From Lachnospiraceae bacterium (GTDB lineage: Bacteria > Bacillota > Clostridia > Lachnospirales > Lachnospiraceae), in the NCBI GenBank assembly GCA_022647575.1, contig JALCKY010000004.1, positions 62,001-126,000 of the forward strand: a DNA stretch of 64,000 bases, in the 5' to 3' direction. The stretch's first letter is position 1, and each line of letters opens with the position of its first letter. The position numbers were made by a program, and so were the translations under genes. The notes beneath the pieces are model-generated. The model was given only the letters and a program-made list of their open reading frames with translations, had not been told where the DNA came from and ran no database searches. Of this stretch, positions 43,873 through 53,442 are shown piece by piece.

Positions 43873-45156
43873 TTAGTCGTAAAGGTTCGGGCTGATCTGC
43901 GGATCTGACATATTGGTGCTGTCGTACCAATAGCCGTCCATCGGCATATCTTTGATTGTGGAGCCATTAGCGCAAGCTGTCAGAGCGTAGATGCAGTAGT
44001 AGCCCATCAGCAGCGGAGACTGTGTAACAGCGCCTGCCATCGTTCCGTCTGTGATAGCGCCCTTGATCGTTGAGCCGGCATCGAATCCGATTGCGATCAT
44101 GCCCTTTGTTGCATCAGAGCTCAGGACGGAAAGGTTGCTGTTAGCTGCAAGGACACCTTCTGCAGATGTCTGGTTGGATCCGAAGATACCGATTGTATCG
44201 GACTTGCTCATGATCTTGGAAGCTTCTGTTGAGCAAAGGTCAACTGTTGTCTGAGCCGGAACTGCGACTTCGATAACGACGTTAGCATCTGCTTCTTTGC
44301 CGTTAGCGCCTTCAGCTGCGTTGACATAGTACTCATTGCCTGTAACTGCGACTGTCTTGCCATCAGCGATGACGAGCTTGATCATCTCATTGATGAATCC
44401 AAGACCACGCTGCTGGATGTTCGTAGCGGTTGCATCCTGGTTGATTTCACCAATTCTGACCTGAGCGGTTGCAGAAGTGATCTTGTCTTTCAGGATTTCA
44501 TGCATCTTGTCAGCTGCAAGCTGGCCGGCCTTGCTGTTATCCGTTGCAATTGTAGCTGCGACAGATCCGTCCGGAGCTCCTGCAACACCTGTATCGAAGA
44601 GGACGACCGGAAGCTTAGCTGCCATTGCCTGTGACAGAGAATCCTTAACGGATTCAGCATCGCATGCTGCAAGGGCAATGCCGTTCGGCTTAGCGGAAAT
44701 AGCGCTGTTCAGCATGTTGACCTGATCGGCGATATCGGACTCACTGTTCGGGCCCTGTGCCGTGTAGGAAACCTTGTCGGATCCGAGTTCGGAAACTGCC
44801 TGATCCATGCCCTTCAGGGCTGCCTGCCAGTAAGTTGACTGGAAGCTCTTGACGATGACGTTGAATGTGTAGGTTCCTTTAGCTGTAACACCTTCGAATT
44901 CCGTTCCCGTCAGCAGGTCTGAGCTGGATCCGGATGTGGAAGCTGCCGTAGAAGCTGCTGTGGAAGCTGCTGTAGAAGCTGCCTTGGAAGCTGCTGTGGA
45001 AGCCGCTGTGGAAGCTGCCGTGGAAGCCGCTGTAGAAGCTGCCTTGGAAGCTGCTGTTGAAGCTGCTGTGGAAGCTGTTGAAGAGCCGCCGCAGCCTGCA
45101 AGCATTGTAGCTGCCATTGCTGCACTTAAAACCATAGCCAAAATCTTCTTTTTCAT
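43873..45156 (-). CDS. Sugar ABC transporter substrate-binding lipoprotein
   Basis: 427 residues. Lipoprotein signal with LAGC near residue 21, then a long Ala/Ser/Thr/Lys linker (about 25-72, built from TAAS/KAAS units). A type I periplasmic-binding fold follows (VIVKSFQSTYWQAALKGMDQAVSELGSD near 88). Later parts include QVNMLNSAISAKPNGIALAACDAES, ATDNSKAGQLAADKMHE and GFDAGSTIKGAITDGTMAGAVTQSP. It binds a sugar or related compound outside the membrane and delivers it to the two permeases. It is the last gene of permease-ATPase-permease-SBP and has AAGGAGG upstream. The linker, repeated at 12-base period, is unusually long. Confidence 0.9.
   Translation of the reverse strand: MKKKILAMVLSAAMAATMLAGCGGSSTASTAASTAASKAASTAASTAASTAASTAASKAASTAASTAASTAASTSGSSSDLLTGTEFEGVTAKGTYTFNVIVKSFQSTYWQAALKGMDQAVSELGSDKVSYTAQGPNSESDIADQVNMLNSAISAKPNGIALAACDAESVKDSLSQAMAAKLPVVLFDTGVAGAPDGSVAATIATDNSKAGQLAADKMHEILKDKITSATAQVRIGEINQDATATNIQQRGLGFINEMIKLVIADGKTVAVTGNEYYVNAAEGANGKEADANVVIEVAVPAQTTVDLCSTEASKIMSKSDTIGIFGSNQTSAEGVLAANSNLSVLSSDATKGMIAIGFDAGSTIKGAITDGTMAGAVTQSPLLMGYYCIYALTACANGSTIKDMPMDGYWYDSTNMSDPQISPNLYD
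44937..45076 (-). repeat. 12-bp coding repeat in the binding-protein linker
   Basis: About eleven near-identical 12-base units encode alternating TAAS and KAAS. It gives the lipoprotein a flexible tether. The antisense reading frame is open throughout only because of the repeat. Confidence 0.8.
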
Positions 45157-45238
45157 TTTTTTCCTCCTTGTTTGTGTAAAAATGAAATTATATAAAGTCC
45201 GGACTTGCCGGAATCTTTATCACTATGAGGGAACTGCC

Positions 45239-46246
45239 TTATGCTGCTGCCTGGCCTGTTGCAACGGCCCTGCGTTTCTTGACGATATCGATCATGACTG
45301 CGCCGATCAGGATGGCTCCTGTAATCACCTGCTGCCAGTTTGCCTGAAGCCCGATGAACGGAAGTCCTACCTTCAGGAGGCAGATGACATAGACACCGAA
45401 GAAGGTACCTTCAATCGAACCGCTGCCGCCTGTAGCTGAAACGCCGCCGACGATTGCTCCGCCGATTGCATCCAGTTCCACGCCTGCTCCTGTGCCCGGC
45501 TGGATAGTCGGAATAGCCGATGCATACGGGATTGCCGCAAGTCCTGCAAACAGTCCGCAGACGACGTAAGCCATGATGTGGAAGAACTTCACATTGATGC
45601 CGGAAAGAATCGTTGCTTCCTTATTGCTGCCGATGGCGATGACATAACGTCCGAACTTCGTATGCTTTAAAACGAATGCCATGATGATGGTCAGGATGAT
45701 GACCCACAGGAAGCCCAGCGGAATCTTTGTGTTATTTGCGAGCGTAATCTTGAAAATGGTATGGAACCATCCGCCCGCCTGTTTATCTGTCGGCCACGGA
45801 ACCGTGCTCTTGAATGTCAGAAGCGAGCCGAGTCCTCGTGTGATCATGCAGGTACAAAGTGTTGCCAGGAATGCCGGAAGATCCATGACTGCAACCAGCA
45901 CGCCGTTGAGTGCTCCGATGCCGATTCCGAAAAGCAGTGCTACCAGAATGCCTACGATAACCGGAACCCCTGCATTGCGGACCAGATAGCCTCCGACCAG
46001 TGCATAGCAGACCATTCCTGTTCCGATACTCAGGTCAACACCGCCTGTAATCAGGGGGAATGCTACGCCGATACCCATCAATACATAATAGTAAGACATA
46101 TCCAGCAGTGTCACGAAGGTCGTATATTTCCTGAAGTCTGCGCTGGCAATCATGAAGATTGCAGCCAGCAGGATAACGACCAGGATGACAATGTACTTCT
46201 GATTGCTGAATAACGATAATACCGATTTCTTCTTGGTCTTTTCCAT
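45239..46246 (-). CDS. Sugar ABC transporter permease (RbsC/AraH type)
   Basis: 335 residues with eight to ten membrane segments. Seen: PLITGGVDLSIGTGMVCYALVGG near residue 58, GLGSLLTFKSTVPWP near 138, and the EAA-like loop GRYVIAIGSNKEATILSGINVKFFHIMAYVVCG near 194. The C-terminal AIGGAIVGGVSATGGSGSIEGTFFGVYVIC is near 252. This is the branched permease family of monosaccharide importers. AGGAGG lies six to seven bases before the ATG. The operon holds a second permease of the same family (47801-48772), so the channel is probably a heterodimer. Confidence 0.9.
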   Translation of the reverse strand: MEKTKKKSVLSLFSNQKYIVILVVILLAAIFMIASADFRKYTTFVTLLDMSYYYVLMGIGVAFPLITGGVDLSIGTGMVCYALVGGYLVRNAGVPVIVGILVALLFGIGIGALNGVLVAVMDLPAFLATLCTCMITRGLGSLLTFKSTVPWPTDKQAGGWFHTIFKITLANNTKIPLGFLWVIILTIIMAFVLKHTKFGRYVIAIGSNKEATILSGINVKFFHIMAYVVCGLFAGLAAIPYASAIPTIQPGTGAGVELDAIGGAIVGGVSATGGSGSIEGTFFGVYVICLLKVGLPFIGLQANWQQVITGAILIGAVMIDIVKKRRAVATGQAAA

Positions 46247-46256
46247 TTCTTCCCTC

Positions 46257-47753
46257 CTACTTGATATCCCGTGTTGCCTTATCCATGATCTTCTCCTGCG
46301 TAGCTTCTTCGATCTTCAGCTCGCCGGTCTTCTTGCCCTCGCACATGATCACGATTCGGTCGCTCATCCTGAGGATTTCCTGCATTTCGGAAGAAATCAT
46401 GATGATTGATTTTCCTTCGGATGCCAGGCGGTTCATCAGTTTGTAGATTTCATTCTTGGCACCGACATCAATGCCTCTGGTCGGTTCGTCGAAAATCAGG
46501 ATATCGCAGTTCTTGACCAGCCATTTTGCAATGACGATCTTCTGCTGATTGCCGCCGGAAAGATTTACGACCAGCTGGTCTGCTGAAGGTGTCTTGGTAT
46601 CCAGTTCCTTGATATAGGTTTCAGCAGCTTCCTTCTCTTTTGCCTTGTTGATGAAGATTCCGCTGATGTAATCATCGAGGCAGGCGAGCGTGGAGTTCTC
46701 GGTAATCGACTTCTGAACCACGACGCCGTATCTCTTGCGGTCTTCGGAAAGATATCCGATTCCGTGATGCACGGCATCTTCCGGAGAATTGATTTCCACT
46801 TTCTTGCCGTTGATGTAGATGTCTCCGGACTGTTTCGGGTCTGCACCGAAGACGGCTCTTGCTGTCTCTGTACGCCCGGCGCCCATCAGTCCTGAGAAGC
46901 CGAGGATCTCGCCCTTGTGAAGCTCGAAGCTGACATCCTGGACCATCTTGCCTGCATTCAGGTGGTCAACCTTCAGTACGACCGGAGCATCGTCCGGAAC
47001 AAGGCTCTTCTCTTTCGGCTGCTCGTAAATGACACGGCCGACCATCATCTTGACGATATCGTCCTTCGTGCAGTCCTTGGTGATCAGGGTTCCGACGTAA
47101 GTACCATCTCTCATGACCGTGACGCGGTCCGTGATAACCTTGATTTCATCCATACGATGGGAGATGTAAATGATTCCCATGTTCTGTTCGCGAAGGTCGC
47201 GGATGATGGTAAACAGATCATCGATTTCCTTTTCCGTAAGTGCTGCGGACGGCTCATCGAAAATAATAACCTTGCATTCGTGGGAAATGGCTTTCGCGAT
47301 TTCGCACATCTGCTGCTTGCCGACTGTCAGGTTGCTCATTTTCTCGGTCGGATTGATTTCAATATGAAGACGGTCAAACAGCTTCTTGGATTCCTCTACC
47401 ATTTTCCTGTCGTTGATCTTGATGCCGCTCATGAACTCACGTCCGATGAAAATGTTCTGGGCAACCGTCAGATCTCCGACCATGTTCAGTTCCTGATGCA
47501 CGATGACGATTCCGGCATCCTGAGCTTCTCTGGTGTTGTGGAATTCCACTTCTTTTCCTTCATAGATGATCTTGCCGGAATCCTTGGAATAAATTCCCGT
47601 CAGGACCTTCATCAATGTTGATTTACCGGCACCATTCTCACCCATGAGGGCATGGACTTCACCGCGGTTCAGGTTGAAATGAACGTGGTCCAGGGCATGC
47701 ACGCCGGGGAATGATTTGTCGATTTCTTCCATTCTTAATATTTCTTCGCCCAT
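46257..47753 (-). CDS. Sugar ABC transporter ATP-binding protein (MglA/RbsA type)
   Basis: 498 residues with two fused ATPase domains. First: Walker A GENGAGKST near residue 38, signature NLTVGKQQMCEIAKA near 143, Walker B VIIFDEPSAAL near 162. Second: GLMGAGRTETAR near 289 (degenerate Walker A), signature NLSGGNQQKIVIAKWL near 397 and Walker B CDILIFDEPTRGIDVGAKNEIY near 417. It powers monosaccharide import through the two adjacent permeases. It lies between them in the operon, 10 bases before permease 1. Confidence 0.95.
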   Translation of the reverse strand: MGEEILRMEEIDKSFPGVHALDHVHFNLNRGEVHALMGENGAGKSTLMKVLTGIYSKDSGKIIYEGKEVEFHNTREAQDAGIVIVHQELNMVGDLTVAQNIFIGREFMSGIKINDRKMVEESKKLFDRLHIEINPTEKMSNLTVGKQQMCEIAKAISHECKVIIFDEPSAALTEKEIDDLFTIIRDLREQNMGIIYISHRMDEIKVITDRVTVMRDGTYVGTLITKDCTKDDIVKMMVGRVIYEQPKEKSLVPDDAPVVLKVDHLNAGKMVQDVSFELHKGEILGFSGLMGAGRTETARAVFGADPKQSGDIYINGKKVEINSPEDAVHHGIGYLSEDRKRYGVVVQKSITENSTLACLDDYISGIFINKAKEKEAAETYIKELDTKTPSADQLVVNLSGGNQQKIVIAKWLVKNCDILIFDEPTRGIDVGAKNEIYKLMNRLASEGKSIIMISSEMQEILRMSDRIVIMCEGKKTGELKIEEATQEKIMDKATRDIK

Positions 47754-47800
47754 TGTCTTCTCCTTTATCTTTCTGCTTCCGATTTACAGAAGTGCGGTCA

Positions 47801-48772
47801 TTATTTCCTTCTGCGTCTAGCCAGGACATCGGCGTAGACTGCAACGATGACGATGACACCGGTAATGATCAGCTGGACATCCTTTGCAAGGCCGAGGGCC
47901 AGGATGCCTTCCTGAAGAAGGGCAATGATGAAGACGCCGATGACCGTGCCGCCGATGGAGGCAAGTCCGCCTGCCATGGAAGTTCCGCCCATGACGCATC
48001 CGGCGATTGCTTCATTGTTGTACTGATCGCCGTAGTTCGGCTGTACCGTTGTATAGGTTGCAACAAAGAAGAGAGCTGCGATGCCGACCAGAATGCCGCA
48101 GATGACATAGGCAAGCATCAGCCATTTTTTGACATTGACGCCGGAAAGCCTGACGGCTTCCTTATTGCTGCCGAGGCAGAGGATGTAGCGTCCGATTCTC
48201 GTATTATTGAGGATGACGGCACAGATCGCTGCTCCGACCAGGAAGAGGATCAGTCCCATGGGGAACTCCCCGACCTTGACGATGCTCCTGAACCAGCCGC
48301 CTGCCTCTTCGGCTCTCGGCCAGCTGATGGACTGCGTCTTCGTGAAAATAGAAGCGACGCCTTTCGCGATATTCATGGATGCCATGGATACGATGAACGG
48401 CGGGACATCCCAGTAAGCAACCAGATATCCGTTGAACATACCGAAGAGAAGTCCGACGAGGATGCAGAGGATGACTGCGACTGCCATCGGTACGTGATAG
48501 GTTCCGAAGCAGTAGCCCGAGATCAGGGCGCAGCAGAACATGACAGGCCCGATACTGAAATCAATGCCGCCGGTCGCAATAACAAACGTAACGCCCAGTG
48601 ACAGGAAGCCAAGGAAATAAACATAGTTCAGTGTTCCCATCAGATGGGAGCTTCCGAGAAATCCCTTGATTGCCACACAGAAGATGACATACATCAGGAT
48701 CAGAACGCCGATCAGAACGATCCGGTTGAAACCTACTTTCTTGACAAAAGCAGAGTTCTTGAATTTTTCCAC
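47801..48772 (-). CDS. Second sugar ABC transporter permease (RbsC type)
   Basis: 323 residues from GTG 48770-48772, chosen because GGAGGG lies seven bases upstream; an ATG at 48787 would put that GGAGGG inside the gene. About nine membrane segments. Family marks: TFVIATGGIDFSIGPVMFCCALISGYC near residue 60, GRYILCLGSNKEAVRLSGVNVKKWLMLAYVICG near 195, and GCVMGGTSMAGGLASIGGTVIGVFIIALLQEG near 253. It opens the ABC operon. Its promoter has a TATAAT at 48852-48857 but no good -35. Confidence 0.88.
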   Translation of the reverse strand: MEKFKNSAFVKKVGFNRIVLIGVLILMYVIFCVAIKGFLGSSHLMGTLNYVYFLGFLSLGVTFVIATGGIDFSIGPVMFCCALISGYCFGTYHVPMAVAVILCILVGLLFGMFNGYLVAYWDVPPFIVSMASMNIAKGVASIFTKTQSISWPRAEEAGGWFRSIVKVGEFPMGLILFLVGAAICAVILNNTRIGRYILCLGSNKEAVRLSGVNVKKWLMLAYVICGILVGIAALFFVATYTTVQPNYGDQYNNEAIAGCVMGGTSMAGGLASIGGTVIGVFIIALLQEGILALGLAKDVQLIITGVIVIVAVYADVLARRRRK

Positions 48773-48851
48773 TTCTATTCCCTCCATCTTTGCAGAGTTT
48801 CTGTGAAGAATACCTTAGAATCTGCGGAGGCACCCTATCACAACCATGAAC

Positions 48852-48857
48852 ATTATA
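48852..48857 (-). promoter_or_regulatory. -10 element of the sugar ABC operon
   Basis: TATAAT on the minus strand about 80 bases before the GTG start. The -35 region is poor, consistent with activation by the adjacent YesN-type regulator. A GCCCCCGT/ACGGGGGC hairpin (48929-48955) closes the upstream operon. Confidence 0.45.
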
Positions 48858-48928
48858 TGTCCTGACTGTGAACGAATAGAATTGAAAATCGTCCTGAAAA
48901 TGGTTAAATTTTTCTTCGGCGTAAGAAC

Positions 48929-48955
48929 GCCCCCGTAAATGGTTTTCACGGGGGC
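48929..48955 (-). terminator. Hairpin after the binding protein-kinase-regulator operon
   Basis: GCCCCCGT and ACGGGGGC arms, 11-base loop, followed by TTCTT on the minus strand. Strong stem, modest T-tract. Confidence 0.6.
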
Positions 48956-48970
48956 CAAAGACCCGTCCGG

Positions 48971-49948
48971 TCAGTTTTCCGTAAACGGGAAGAGAAGTTT
49001 CTGGTTTTCTTCTGAATAGAGATTATCAACCGTGACCAGTTTGGAACCGGATTCCAGATTGGCCGTCACTGTGCCGTGATGGAGAAGGTTCCATGCCTGC
49101 TGGATTCCGAGATAGCCCATATTGTAGGGCTTCTGAATGACGATGCCGCTGAAAACCCCTTCCTCCATCATGCGGATTTCTTCCAGAGAGCTGTCAAAGC
49201 CTACGATCTTCACCGCACCGGTCTTGCCCGCGGTGCGGATGGCTTTTGCCGCCCCTACTGCGGACGGTTCATTTAAGCCGATGATCATGGAAAGATCGGG
49301 ATATTTCGCCAGAAGATCCATCGTCAGCGAATAGGCCTTGTCTGCAGAGGAACCGCTGTATTCAATATCCGTGATATTGTCCGCCTTGCTGCCGAGACCT
49401 TCCCGGACTCCCTTTTCACGGTCGATGGCCGTCGAAGCTCCCTTGACGTGTTCCACCAGAGCAATCTTTGCATCATCGGTCAGAAGTCCCGCCGCATATT
49501 CCCCGAGCAGTTTCCCCGCTTCGACATTGTTGGTGGCCACGATGGCATCCTGAACATCCCGGTCGACGATCGAGTCGATCAGCACGACTTTGATCCCCGC
49601 ATTTTTCGCCTTTTCAAGAAGATCCGTCGTCTCCGTATAGCTGCAGGGCGCAACCAGCAGGGCATCCGGTTTTTCTTCGATGGCTTTCTCAATCAGCGCA
49701 TTCTGGCTGGCCCAGTCCTCTTCATCCGGCCCCGCTTCGATGGTCAGATCCACGTCATATTCCTTGGCACCCATCTGGGCACCGGCAATCAGCGATTTCC
49801 AGAAATCATTGCTTTCATCAATGATTTTCGGAATAAAAATCATCCGGTATTTCTTGGTTCCGGAAGAAAAGGACATGAAAAGAACCGCCGCAGCTGCTGC
49901 CGCCGCAACCAGAATCATGATAAGAATCCGGGTTTTCTTATTCTTCAT
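48971..49948 (-). CDS. Membrane-anchored sugar-binding protein of a two-component triad
   Basis: 325 residues. One N-terminal membrane segment (about 8-27), no lipobox Cys, then a type I periplasmic-binding domain: IPKIIDESNDFWKSLIAGAQMGAKEYDVDL near residue 38, KPDALLVAPCSYTETTDLLEKAKNAGIKVVLIDS near 89, ATNNVEAGKLLGEYAAGL near 138, and AVKIVGFDSSLEEIRMMEEGVFSGIVIQKPYNMGYLG near 244. It overlaps the kinase gene by 11 bases. Being anchored and encoded with the kinase, it probably detects sugar and informs the kinase rather than feeding the importer. Confidence 0.85.
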   Translation of the reverse strand: MKNKKTRILIMILVAAAAAAAVLFMSFSSGTKKYRMIFIPKIIDESNDFWKSLIAGAQMGAKEYDVDLTIEAGPDEEDWASQNALIEKAIEEKPDALLVAPCSYTETTDLLEKAKNAGIKVVLIDSIVDRDVQDAIVATNNVEAGKLLGEYAAGLLTDDAKIALVEHVKGASTAIDREKGVREGLGSKADNITDIEYSGSSADKAYSLTMDLLAKYPDLSMIIGLNEPSAVGAAKAIRTAGKTGAVKIVGFDSSLEEIRMMEEGVFSGIVIQKPYNMGYLGIQQAWNLLHHGTVTANLESGSKLVTVDNLYSEENQKLLFPFTEN

Positions 49949-51737
49949 GCGCCTCTCCTCCTTCCATCGGAATGGTCACGGTCGCCGTCGTCCCTTTTCC
50001 GGGCTCACTTTCATAGGAAATTCCGTAGGCTTCCCCGTAGTAAAGCTTCAGACGTCTCTGTACATTATAGATGCCGACCCCGTTCTTGGAACGGTTGACA
50101 TGATGATGTTCAAAAATATGCAGCAGAGTATCCCTGTCCATGCCGACACCGTCATCAGCGACGGTAATGACGGCATTTTTGCCGTCGCGGAAGGCATGAA
50201 CCTTCAGCTTGCCGATTCCTTCCCGCACCTTGATGCCGTGGTTGATGGAATTTTCGATGATCGGCTGAAGGACCATTTTTACGATTTTAACGTAGCGGAC
50301 ATCATCATCGATCGTGACTTCATAATCCAGCTTATCCTGGAAACGGTATTTCTGGATCAGCAGGTAGCTTCTGCAGTAATCAATCTCCTGCGGAAGAGAG
50401 ATTTCCTCGTCTTCGACGCTGATGCCCTGGCGGAACAGCCGCGAAAGGGCAGCTGTCATCTGCACGACTTCCTCGTTCTTGCCGGCTTCCGCCATCCAGA
50501 TGATGGAGTCCAGCGTATTGTACAGGAAATGAGGATTGATCTGGGACTGAAGCGCTTTCAGTTCGCTCTTTCTCTTTTCTTCCTGCTCGCGGTTATTTTC
50601 CTGCACCAGCTGGTCGATGCGCTCCGTCATCGTATTGAAGCCCTTCGTCAGCTGGCCGATTTCATTGTCGCTTACGACCGGAACGATTGCTTTTTTGAAT
50701 TCGCCCCGTTCGGCTTCCTTCATCGAATTCAGGAGATTGAAGACAGGGCTGGTGATGCCCCGGGAAATATAATCCGAAAGCAGAAGGGCAAGCAGGAGGA
50801 TGCCGCCGGACAGCAGGATGTACATGCCCAGCGTCCGGTTGTCATTTCTTGTCAGTTCCGAAGTATAGGCGACCCCGACCGTTGTCCATCCCGTCATCTT
50901 CGAGGTGGATTTCGTATAGAGGCGGCTGTCGCTGCCGCTGCCGATCGTGAAGCTGCTGTTCTGCGCGTTCCTGACTTCTTCCGTTCTTTCATTCTTCAGT
51001 CCGCCGTAGATCAGCTGCTGCTGCGGATGATAAATCAGGTTCCCGGAATCATCCATGATGAAGACGTATCCCTTGTCCCCGATCTTATTGTCGTTGCAGA
51101 GGTTGCTGATGACGGAATAATTCAGGTCGATGAAAAAGATGCCGTGGACTTTGCCGGTACTGCTGTCCGTAATCGGACGGCTGAGAGTAATGACCCACTG
51201 GTAGGAAGTCGTTATTGCATTCTGGACATGCGATGCGGAAATGGAGATTCCGTCCGGATTGGCCATCGTGTTCCGGAACCATTCCTGCCTGGCCATCTGT
51301 GCATACGGAATCAGGGAACTGTCTCCGCGGTTCACGACGCTCTGGTCCGTATCGGATACGGCTGCGATGTTGTAGATATCCGAACGGCTGTCCAGGACGG
51401 CTGAGAACTCGGAAATCATGCGGGCATATTCTTCTTCCCGGATTTCCTGTATCTGGTCCGTGCGGAACAGATACTTCTGAAGATCCGAACTGGTCGAAAC
51501 GATATCCGAGATATTCTGCATGTTCTCGATATAGGAATCGATGTTGGAATTGACCTGCGCCGTGATGTGATCGGAATAAGTGATGGCATTGTCGATTGCC
51601 GTCGTATAGGTATAATTCAGGGAAATCAGCGCAAAAAGAACCATGGCTGCCGCAATCAGGACTGTAAAAGAGAACATGATCGATGCCCTGATCGTCCGGA
51701 ACCGGTTCAGGAAAAACAGCAGCGGCTGTTTCTTCAT
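49938..51737 (-). CDS. YesM-type sensor histidine kinase
   Basis: 599 residues. First membrane helix (about 17-38), extracellular sensory domain (about 39-295, dCache-like; ends GWTTVGVAYTSELTRN), second helix (about 303-322), HAMP-like segment, then the His_kinase family core. The phosphorylated His is about 401 in QINPHFLYNTLDSIIW. The ATPase part has VLQPIIENSINHGI near 470 and VADDGVGMDRDTL. It overlaps the regulator's stop by ATGA and the binding protein by 11 bases, so the three are made together. It likely signals sugar availability to the YesN-type regulator. Confidence 0.92.
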   Translation of the reverse strand: MKKQPLLFFLNRFRTIRASIMFSFTVLIAAAMVLFALISLNYTYTTAIDNAITYSDHITAQVNSNIDSYIENMQNISDIVSTSSDLQKYLFRTDQIQEIREEEYARMISEFSAVLDSRSDIYNIAAVSDTDQSVVNRGDSSLIPYAQMARQEWFRNTMANPDGISISASHVQNAITTSYQWVITLSRPITDSSTGKVHGIFFIDLNYSVISNLCNDNKIGDKGYVFIMDDSGNLIYHPQQQLIYGGLKNERTEEVRNAQNSSFTIGSGSDSRLYTKSTSKMTGWTTVGVAYTSELTRNDNRTLGMYILLSGGILLLALLLSDYISRGITSPVFNLLNSMKEAERGEFKKAIVPVVSDNEIGQLTKGFNTMTERIDQLVQENNREQEEKRKSELKALQSQINPHFLYNTLDSIIWMAEAGKNEEVVQMTAALSRLFRQGISVEDEEISLPQEIDYCRSYLLIQKYRFQDKLDYEVTIDDDVRYVKIVKMVLQPIIENSINHGIKVREGIGKLKVHAFRDGKNAVITVADDGVGMDRDTLLHIFEHHHVNRSKNGVGIYNVQRRLKLYYGEAYGISYESEPGKGTTATVTIPMEGGEAHEE

Positions 51738-53359
51738 GCCTTCGTCTCCCTCGAGTAGTCAGAAGGCGACTGTCCCGTAGCCTTCTTGAATACGATGCTG
51801 AAATAATGCGGATCCAGGTAGCCGACCCGCTCCGCGATTTCATAATTCCGCAGCGTCGTATCCGTCAGCAGTTCCTTGGCTTTCTCAATACGGATTGCCG
51901 TCAGTTTTTCCATAAAAGTCATTCCCGTATACTCTTTGAACAGCGAGCTGAAATGACTGGCGCTGATGCCCAGATAGGAGCAGAGGCCGTTCAGGTTCAG
52001 CTCGGGCTCTGCATAATGCTCATTCAGATAATCAATCGCCAGGATGGCCTGCAGCTGTCCGTTTGAGGAGACCAGGCTGCGCATGGTCTCAGCGCTCCGG
52101 TACGCATAGGAGCGGAGTGCCGTCAGTCCTTCATTCAGGCACTGGCTTTTTGCGATTTCATCCAGTTGCTTCTTTTCCTCCGGATGGAGATCCTCTCCCG
52201 GCTGTGCCGTGAGCTTCCTCATTTCCATGATGGTCCTGAAGATCTGCTGCAGGTACAGGCGGCAGCGATTTTCACTGACCTTCTTTCTCCCCAGCGTCTC
52301 GGCGATCTCTTCAAAGAGCAGCGCGATTTTTTCATGGCTGCAGCTCTTGATGGCAACGGTAAGCTTTGAAAGATAATCGCCCAGGTCGACGTCCTGGTCA
52401 AGATCTCCTGCATCCGTTTCCATATCCAGGAAATAGCCCTCTCCGAGGACATAGTGGTAATCCATCGATTCCATGGCATTCCTGTACGAAATGCCGAAGT
52501 CCCTGACCGTCCGTACGCTCTTTCCGATTCCGAGAGACGTTCCCAGATGCATGACATTGCTGATGGTATCCTGGCACAAATGGCACAGGCGCACGGCTTC
52601 CTTCCGGAAATCCGCGGCCTTTTTGGTATAAAGCAGCAGAAGGATATAGCGGTCACGGCTCTGGAATGCCAGTCCTTTTTCCTCATTTTTCAATATTTCC
52701 GAGCAGATGTTCTCAATCGCGAAGGAATACAGGGAATCATCCTGGCTCTCTCCCGTGCGGATCCTGTTCGGGTCGTTCCAGCTGTCGACCCGGATGCAGG
52801 CAACACAGTAAGCCTGATAGTTGAAAATGATGCCGGCCTCTTTCAGCTCATTCAGCGTGCTGCTGTTGTCTCCGCTGTCCAGCATGAGATCTCCGAGGAG
52901 TCTGGAAGTGATTGCCGTCTGGTTCTTCCGGTAATTCTGGTACACTTCCGTGAGCTCATTCATTTTCCGGGCATTGCTTTCGGACTCCTCGAGCCGCTTG
53001 TGGACCTTGACCAGGACCTCCGTCAGCTCGCTTGCCGTCACAGGCTTTAAGATATATTCGACGACTTTGTACTGAATCGCCTTCTGGGCATATTCAAATT
53101 CAGAGAAGCCTGAAAAGATCACGATTGCCGTATCCGGATAGCGTGTATAAAGATAGCGTGAAAGCTCCATGCCGTCCATATAGGGCATGTTGATGTCTGT
53201 GATGACCAGGTCGACAGGCCGGTGCTCGATGAATTCCACTGCCTGTTTCCCGTTCTCACAGTCTCCTGCAAACTCGAAGCCGAGTTCATTCCATTTAATC
53301 TTATCCCGGATGACCGTCCTTACGAGAGGTTCATCATCAACCAAAAGAACGCTGAACAT
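51734..53359 (-). CDS. YesN-type response regulator (receiver + AraC HTH)
   Basis: 541 residues. Receiver domain at the N terminus (DDEPLVRTVIRDKI, phospho-Asp in LVITDINMPYMDGMEL near residue 55, Lys in YILKPVTASELTEVL near 105). A long middle region (about 130-430) follows. The C-terminal AraC-type DNA-binding domain has LNLNGLCSYLGISASHFSSLFKEYTG near 449 and IRIEKAKELL, then YEIAERVGYLDPHYFSIVFKKATGQSPSDYR-like residues. It is the first gene of the triad. The nearby ABC operon with a poor -35 is the likely target. Confidence 0.93.
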   Translation of the reverse strand: MFSVLLVDDEPLVRTVIRDKIKWNELGFEFAGDCENGKQAVEFIEHRPVDLVITDINMPYMDGMELSRYLYTRYPDTAIVIFSGFSEFEYAQKAIQYKVVEYILKPVTASELTEVLVKVHKRLEESESNARKMNELTEVYQNYRKNQTAITSRLLGDLMLDSGDNSSTLNELKEAGIIFNYQAYCVACIRVDSWNDPNRIRTGESQDDSLYSFAIENICSEILKNEEKGLAFQSRDRYILLLLYTKKAADFRKEAVRLCHLCQDTISNVMHLGTSLGIGKSVRTVRDFGISYRNAMESMDYHYVLGEGYFLDMETDAGDLDQDVDLGDYLSKLTVAIKSCSHEKIALLFEEIAETLGRKKVSENRCRLYLQQIFRTIMEMRKLTAQPGEDLHPEEKKQLDEIAKSQCLNEGLTALRSYAYRSAETMRSLVSSNGQLQAILAIDYLNEHYAEPELNLNGLCSYLGISASHFSSLFKEYTGMTFMEKLTAIRIEKAKELLTDTTLRNYEIAERVGYLDPHYFSIVFKKATGQSPSDYSRETKA

Positions 53360-53377
53360 ACTGATTCTCCGTATAAT

Positions 53378-53414
53378 AAAAAATCTCAGCAGGAAAATTC
53401 TTCCTGCCGAGATT
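53378..53414 (-). terminator. Terminator after the aldo/keto reductase
   Basis: AATCTCGGCAGGAA and TTCCTGCTGAGATT arms with a five-base loop, followed by TTTTATTA on the minus strand, about 30 bases after the reductase stop. It closes the fba-lacI operon. Confidence 0.85.
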
Positions 53415-53442
53415 GATTATAACACATTATCCCCTCTGCACG

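Noticed and set aside
44936-45439. Plus-strand poly-(Glu-Ala-Ala-Val) frame
   Set aside because: Antisense reading of the 12-bp TAAS/KAAS linker repeat of the sugar-binding lipoprotein.
49680-51404. 574-codon plus-strand open frame opposite the histidine kinase
   Set aside because: Antisense to a conserved YesM-type kinase; no start signal or domain.
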